Positions 20,760 to 24,599 of a stretch of 24,599 nucleotides of DNA are shown piece after piece. This stretch comes from a virus, in the IMG/VR virus record IMGVR_UViG_3300017739_000108, positions 1 to 24,599 of that record. One strand, given 5' to 3'. The number at the start of each line of letters is the position of its first letter. Positions within the stretch are counted from its first letter, which is position 1. The translations under genes and the position numbers were made by a program. The notes beneath the pieces are model-generated. The model had not been told where the DNA came from, did no database searches, and saw only the letters and a list, made by a program, of their open reading frames with translations.

Positions 20760-22615
20760 TAGCGCCTACCATCCTGTCGCATATCAAACCGCAAGTCTCC
20801 AAGCCTCCAGCCATACCCAGAACCACTGCTCTCAATACGAACAACTGCATGTCTTGCTCTTGTGCGTATGTGTGATTGCTGCGTTGAGGATGTAACTGTA
20901 GCTGTCGCTTGAGTCGTAGGCGTTTCTAGCGGGAAGTTGCTGCCTTTGATCGTGAAATCAACAGACGCATCTGATGTGGCCCCACGGAAGCTAAAGTCAG
21001 GAATGATCCTGCTGATCATCATAAACCGCTCGCCCTCACCTATTTCAAGATCACCTGACTCAACAAATGCAGTCATTGCCTGACCGTCATCGTCAAAACC
21101 AGTTTCATGGTTGTATAGGTAGTTTGCGTCAGTAACTCCAGTGTTTACGCTTGATGCTATTGGGTTGGAGTTCTTAGAGTAACCAATCCACGCGCCACGA
21201 TCCAATGTGCCTACAGACCAAAGGTTCTCAGCATAGTTGTACGACACATAGTTAGTAATCTCAGTGTCGCTCTCACCTACTGGGTAAAACCATGTGACCT
21301 CAGAAAAGTCATTGTTCTCTGCCGCAAACACCTTGAACGCCTGACCTTTGTTGAGGTTGGTAAAGACATGCTCTTTGACGCTACAAGGCAAGGGCTGCAC
21401 AGAACCGTTGTATACATAGAACCCGCCAGAATCCATAAAGTACACTGACCCTCTGGCATTGACCGCAGCGTTTGGCGAAATCATAGAGATGTCGGTGCTT
21501 AACGTAGAAAACTGGAAGGTAAACGGAGCGCCTGTAAACCGCATTGAGTGCAAGCTGACATCCGTAAATATAATTATTTCTTGTCTAGTCTGTATGGCTC
21601 CTATTATCTCAGAGCCAGAGTTAATTCTTACACCGCCAGCCGTATTTGTTGCTGTAGGCGTCCAATCTGCTGCGTTCTCTTGATCAGAGAACCTAACGAA
21701 TAACGGATCAATAGCTGATGACCCGATAGGGTTGGAGCCAAAAGCAATAACGTGCTGGTCTATGTCTGAGACAAGAACCTGCAATGCAATAGTTGGTGTG
21801 TTTGAAGCGCCTGCAAGAGATCCAATCTCTATAGCCCTAGCACCTGTACCTGAGCTTTCGTCCCAGTAATAGATACCGCCACCTCTAGCGTTAAACACCA
21901 AGTCTTCGCCAAAGTTATCTTGACTAAACAAGCGCAACTGCCCAGCCGCAGATATGCTGCTAGAACTACCCCAAGCACCAGAACTCCAAGTGCCTGCGCC
22001 GTAACCTGTGCCTTGAACAAACGTATTTAACCCTGTGTTGATCTGATAAGCGGCTACAGTTGAGCTACCGCCGTTACCAGTATCGCTAGAGTTTGCTACT
22101 ACTTCAGTTCCGTTTGTGTCCTTGGCTGTGATCGTAAAGGTGCTGGTCGTTGGCACAGAAGTAATCTGATACTCCTGATTTAACACTGCAGCTGTAATTA
22201 GACCGCCAAGAGAAGCTGCGCTACTAAAGGTAACAAAGTCATTAACAACTGCGCCATGACCGCTCTCTGTAACTGTAATTGTCGAGGAGCCGTCCGTTGC
22301 GGCGAATGTGGCGTCACCTGCACCAGCAGTAAGTCTTAGCGGGGTAATGTCGTTGTATCCAGCGCCTTCAGCTACATAGAACTTTAGATTAGTGCCTACA
22401 CCCAGATAGTTTATAGACTCCAAAGATGACCAATTGTGCAAAGACCGACAGACACCAAGGAAGCTTTGATCTGTGTATTTTTCCCAACCCCCAATCTTCT
22501 CAACTCTGCCTTGGCGAAAGCGTATCTTGTCAGCATCAAACCATCCTGCGTCAGCAGAATACTCTGTGCCTTCTTTGTTTACACCGGGGGCAAATTTGAT
22601 CTTACTGAGCGCCAT
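20759..22615 (-). CDS. Podovirus tail/DNA-stabilisation protein (gp10/TTPB-like), 618 aa
   Basis: Structural protein resembling P22 gp10 and tail-tubular-B-like proteins, which close the portal channel beneath the head and join it to fibres or needle. It opens MALSKIKFAPGVNKEGTEYS, continues with WFDADKIRFRQGRVEKIGGW and ends GWRLGDLRFDMRQDGRR, all typical of this family. In between are propeller-like strands (for example DLVFNARGGGIYYWD, AIQTRQEIIIFTDVSLHSMR, VYFMDSGGFYVYNGSVQ). Residues about 97-190 look like an extra beta domain inserted near the N-terminus. The start ATG 22615 has GAGG upstream. It lies 2 nt after the end of the Ala-rich gene. The name is recalled and not verified. Confidence 0.75.
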   Translation of the reverse strand: MALSKIKFAPGVNKEGTEYSADAGWFDADKIRFRQGRVEKIGGWEKYTDQSFLGVCRSLHNWSSLESINYLGVGTNLKFYVAEGAGYNDITPLRLTAGAGDATFAATDGSSTITVTESGHGAVVNDFVTFSSAASLGGLITAAVLNQEYQITSVPTTSTFTITAKDTNGTEVVANSSDTGNGGSSTVAAYQINTGLNTFVQGTGYGAGTWSSGAWGSSSSISAAGQLRLFSQDNFGEDLVFNARGGGIYYWDESSGTGARAIEIGSLAGASNTPTIALQVLVSDIDQHVIAFGSNPIGSSAIDPLFVRFSDQENAADWTPTATNTAGGVRINSGSEIIGAIQTRQEIIIFTDVSLHSMRFTGAPFTFQFSTLSTDISMISPNAAVNARGSVYFMDSGGFYVYNGSVQPLPCSVKEHVFTNLNKGQAFKVFAAENNDFSEVTWFYPVGESDTEITNYVSYNYAENLWSVGTLDRGAWIGYSKNSNPIASSVNTGVTDANYLYNHETGFDDDGQAMTAFVESGDLEIGEGERFMMISRIIPDFSFRGATSDASVDFTIKGSNFPLETPTTQATATVTSSTQQSHIRTRARHAVVRIESSGSGYGWRLGDLRFDMRQDGRR

Positions 22616-22617
22616 GT

Positions 22618-24234
22618 TTAACGACCACCTCGTTGCCTACGGCCTCGCTTCTTTCTAGAAGATTTTTGCGTTGACTCAACATTTTTCTTTCGGCCTTTTT
22701 TGGGCTTAGTGACCTTTTGAGTTCTTGGTTTTGGCAACAATCCAGACAAATCAGGAGCTACAAAAGGTTTAGGCGTTGCTGCTGCTCTTGCTTCCGCAGG
22801 AGTGATCACGGGCGGCGGGGGCAGAGGAATATTTACTGGCTCTCCTCTTCCACCACCAAGCAATGCGTCTATACCGACAGGCATTGACACTGGCCGTGGT
22901 GTTGGGACTGGTCTTTGAATGCTTTCTTGGGCTGCTGGTTGTTGAGCCAGCTCTCGTTGCCTTTCTTGACTTACAACTACCCTTGCATCATTTAGAGCCA
23001 TACCTGTTTCGGCGGCAAGTTCTTGAGCTTTGTTTTCACTTTCTTGAGCAGCTTTGGCAAAAATACCTTTTACACCACTAGCAAGGCTTCCTCCTGTTGG
23101 AGCAGCGGCTGCCACTGCATCCTCATATCCCACATCGCCGGGAGCAACTGCGTTAGCGAATATGCCGCCCATATCACGCAATCTGTCACCAAGACCAATG
23201 TCAGAGGCTCTAGGGCTAACTGGTCGCACAGAAGGATCTGGCGCAGGCAAATTGACAGGCGGCAGCATGATGTTGTCAAACATCCCTGCCATATTCATTT
23301 CTGGATTAAATGCACCCATTTGCATTATTTGCGAATCAATAGCAGGTGTAGGCGCTATCGGAACAGGAGCCGCTGCTGAAGCAGCTACTGGCGCTGCAAC
23401 AGGAATATTTGGCAAGAAAGTTCCGCTTTCTGGGTCAAACGATCCGGGCATGAAGGGAGTTGATGGCAAGACGCCGCCGGGGCCACCTTTCTCACCGCCC
23501 ATGCCGCGACTTTCTCTCAAAATAGCTTCGTTGATTTGTTCTTGATTGGGCAGTGACCCAGATTCTTGAACAGCAGCGATCTCATCAAGAATCCTCTGCG
23601 ATTCTGTCGCTCTTGCTGCTTCTTCAGCAGCAGCAGCTTCTTCAGCAGCCAATGCATCTGCCGCAGCTTTCTCAGCAGCAGCAGCTTCCGCAGCCGCAGC
23701 ATCTGCCGAAGCCTGCTCTGCCGCTATACGATCAGCCTCTGCCTGTGCAGCAGCAGCCTGTTCTGCTGCAATTCTGTCTCTTTCTGCTTGTGCAGCAGCC
23801 TCCGTAGCGGCAGCTTGAGCCGCAGCTTGATCTTGAGCCTGCTTGAGCATTTCGGCTTGTGCCGCAGCCGCTGCTTGATCTTGAGCGACTCTGCCTTGAG
23901 TAAATATGTTTGCCGCTTCGGTTGCACCAAATGTCTGAAAAGCTTGCCCAGTAAGAGGGTTTATACCCTCCATTTGATTAGGCATCGCTTGTTGAGGGGT
24001 CAAAAGCGCCCCAGCTTGCGGTGCGCCCATTGGGTTGGTGCCACCAAGTAGTGATGCAATGCCTGTAGGAACACCGTAGTTGGGGTTTCTTGAAAGGAGT
24101 GGTTGGCCCTGCATTTGACCGTAGCCAACTGGAACGCCGGGAGGGGTGAATGAATTGGCAGCAGTTGTTGGAGGTGCAAAGCCAAGCTGTTGAGCTTGAG
24201 CGCCTGTTTGTATGGTGCTATCAAACAATGCCAT
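22618..24234 (-). CDS. Ala-rich coiled-coil protein with basic tail, 538 aa
   Basis: Low-complexity virion-cluster protein. Residues 1-115 are Gly/Pro/Gln-rich. Residues about 117-222 are an Ala/Glu/Gln coiled coil. Residues 223-480 are Pro/Ala/Gly-rich disordered linker with short islands (AAPTGGSLASGVKGIFAKAA). The final 37 residues (502-538) contain 18 Lys/Arg and one acidic residue and resemble a histone-H1-like or nucleic-acid-binding tail. It may be an internal DNA-binding or scaffold-like protein. The start ATG 24234 overlaps the lysozyme stop as TAATG. A GGAGAG sits upstream. Base composition of the coding repeats is strongly skewed, as expected for low-complexity Ala codons. No family is recognised. 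Confidence 0.68.
   Translation of the reverse strand: MALFDSTIQTGAQAQQLGFAPPTTAANSFTPPGVPVGYGQMQGQPLLSRNPNYGVPTGIASLLGGTNPMGAPQAGALLTPQQAMPNQMEGINPLTGQAFQTFGATEAANIFTQGRVAQDQAAAAAQAEMLKQAQDQAAAQAAATEAAAQAERDRIAAEQAAAAQAEADRIAAEQASADAAAAEAAAAEKAAADALAAEEAAAAEEAARATESQRILDEIAAVQESGSLPNQEQINEAILRESRGMGGEKGGPGGVLPSTPFMPGSFDPESGTFLPNIPVAAPVAASAAAPVPIAPTPAIDSQIMQMGAFNPEMNMAGMFDNIMLPPVNLPAPDPSVRPVSPRASDIGLGDRLRDMGGIFANAVAPGDVGYEDAVAAAAPTGGSLASGVKGIFAKAAQESENKAQELAAETGMALNDARVVVSQERQRELAQQPAAQESIQRPVPTPRPVSMPVGIDALLGGGRGEPVNIPLPPPPVITPAEARAAATPKPFVAPDLSGLLPKPRTQKVTKPKKGRKKNVESTQKSSRKKRGRRQRGGR
23569..23886 (-). repeat. Ala/Glu-rich coiled-coil tract
   Basis: Residues about 117-222 of the 538-aa protein consist of Ala with Glu, Gln, Asp and Arg. 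The tract has a 15-residue sub-repeat around ERDRIAAEQ (Ile155) and EADRIAAEQ (Ile170). On the DNA it produces a long GCAGC-rich tract. It is best explained as a coiled coil, not as a DNA repeat element with its own role. Confidence 0.7.
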
Positions 24235-24599
24235 TACTGATACTCTCCAGTTCTAATCATTTCGGTAACTTCTACCGCCCTGTTTCCAACCTGCTTGCTC
24301 CACCTAGAATCCATAAACTCATCAGCAGCTATGTCAAACTGCTCGCGGGACATCGCTTGTATCGCCTTTACAAAGCCACGCAATCGCGTAAGACCAAGAT
24401 TAAAGCAAATATCAATCATTGCGTCCTTTCGAGCCTCATTGAGAGCAGCAAACCAAAAGTAAGTGTCATCTAGCTCATCACGCACACGCCTTATGTCATT
24501 GGCTAGTAAATACTCAATTTCATCATCAGACAGCCCAAGGCCAGACTCAGCGATGTTGCGACCAACACCTATAGTTTCATAGCCTGCACTGCACATATA
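24234..24599 (-). CDS. T4-type lysozyme (endolysin), 5' end outside the window
   Basis: Predicted muramidase of the GH24/T4-lysozyme family that cleaves peptidoglycan for lysis. The frame runs off the right edge and its start is not in the window. The first visible residues, YMCSAGYETIGVGRNI, align to the T4 segment YKDTEGYYTIGIGH. T4 Asp20 corresponds to Cys here and Thr26 to Thr; the catalytic Glu would lie just beyond the window edge. The core MIDICFNLGLTRLRGF and the end SRWSKQVGNRAVEVTEMIRT are typical. The arrangement E-8aa-[DC]-5aa-T is accepted in this family, and a natural Cys at this position should be compatible with activity. It ends at TAA 24234-24236, overlapping the next start as TAATG. 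No holin gene is visible here. Confidence 0.85.
   Translation of the reverse strand, partial: YMCSAGYETIGVGRNIAESGLGLSDDEIEYLLANDIRRVRDELDDTYFWFAALNEARKDAMIDICFNLGLTRLRGFVKAIQAMSREQFDIAADEFMDSRWSKQVGNRAVEVTEMIRTGEYQ

Noticed and set aside
23054-23545. 163-aa plus-strand frame opposite the Ala-rich gene
   Set aside because: Antisense shadow of Pro/Ala-rich codons, with no ribosome site or recognisable domain.
23569-23886. CRISPR-like or satellite DNA repeat
   Set aside because: The GCAGC-rich tract has no spacers of constant length and is explained by Ala codons of a coiled coil.
24234-24599. Holin or spanin next to the lysozyme
   Set aside because: No transmembrane small ORF is visible beside the lysozyme in the window. 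The only lipoprotein lies in the plus block.

Overview
The window looks like part of a tailed-phage genome, most likely a podovirus-type phage of a marine or freshwater proteobacterium, known perhaps only from environmental sequence. The reasons are: two tightly packed, convergent gene blocks with almost no intergenic DNA (2-10 nt gaps, ATGA/GTGA/TAATG overlaps); a phage recombination module; a podovirus-style tail or DNA-stabilisation protein; several large low-complexity virion proteins of types common in marine podophages; and a T4-type lysozyme. The host assignment is inference. No rRNA, tRNA, CRISPR array, IS element or integrase was seen, and the capsid, portal, terminase and polymerase genes are not in the window.

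Plus-strand block (1-5067): small early or replication-type genes. In order: the end of an unknown gene; a RecB/Cas4-like PD-(D/E)XK nuclease with four cysteines suited to an Fe-S cluster; two small unknowns; a Sak3/DUF1071-type single-strand annealing protein; a small protein with an SSB-like acidic DEDIPF tail; a small unknown; a NinB-like recombination protein; and a second PD-(D/E)XK endonuclease. After these come a 55-aa small ORF, a tiny predicted lipoprotein with a clear LTGC lipobox, an unknown 80-aa gene, a small helix-turn-helix protein, and two tandem paralogues sharing the motif KETVEEFLARGGK. Exonuclease, annealing protein, SSB-like protein, NinB and resolvase-like nuclease together suggest a phage homologous-recombination pathway.

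Minus-strand block (24599 down to 5050): virion and lysis genes transcribed leftwards. In order of transcription: T4-type lysozyme (5' end outside the window), an Ala-rich coiled-coil protein with an H1-like basic tail, a gp10/TTPB-like tail or stabilisation protein with an apparent inserted beta domain, two small structural-type genes, a Gly/Ala-rich internal virion protein, a GNAT-like protein, a Gln-rich protein with four exact 54-residue repeats, a 730-aa internal protein with a lysozyme-like domain, and a 2876-aa polyvalent protein. The last carries a HEMIH metallopeptidase motif, a glycosylase-like region, and an LPD38-like C-terminal region.

The leading speculation is that the three leftmost proteins (629, 730 and 2876 aa) plus the 652-aa protein form an ejection proteome delivered into the host with the DNA. 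The three repeated [FY]SR[RA] linkers in the giant protein would then be domain boundaries or processing sites. Other points for follow-up are the lipoprotein (possible superinfection exclusion), the tandem TVEEFLARGGK paralogues and the basic-tailed Ala-rich protein.
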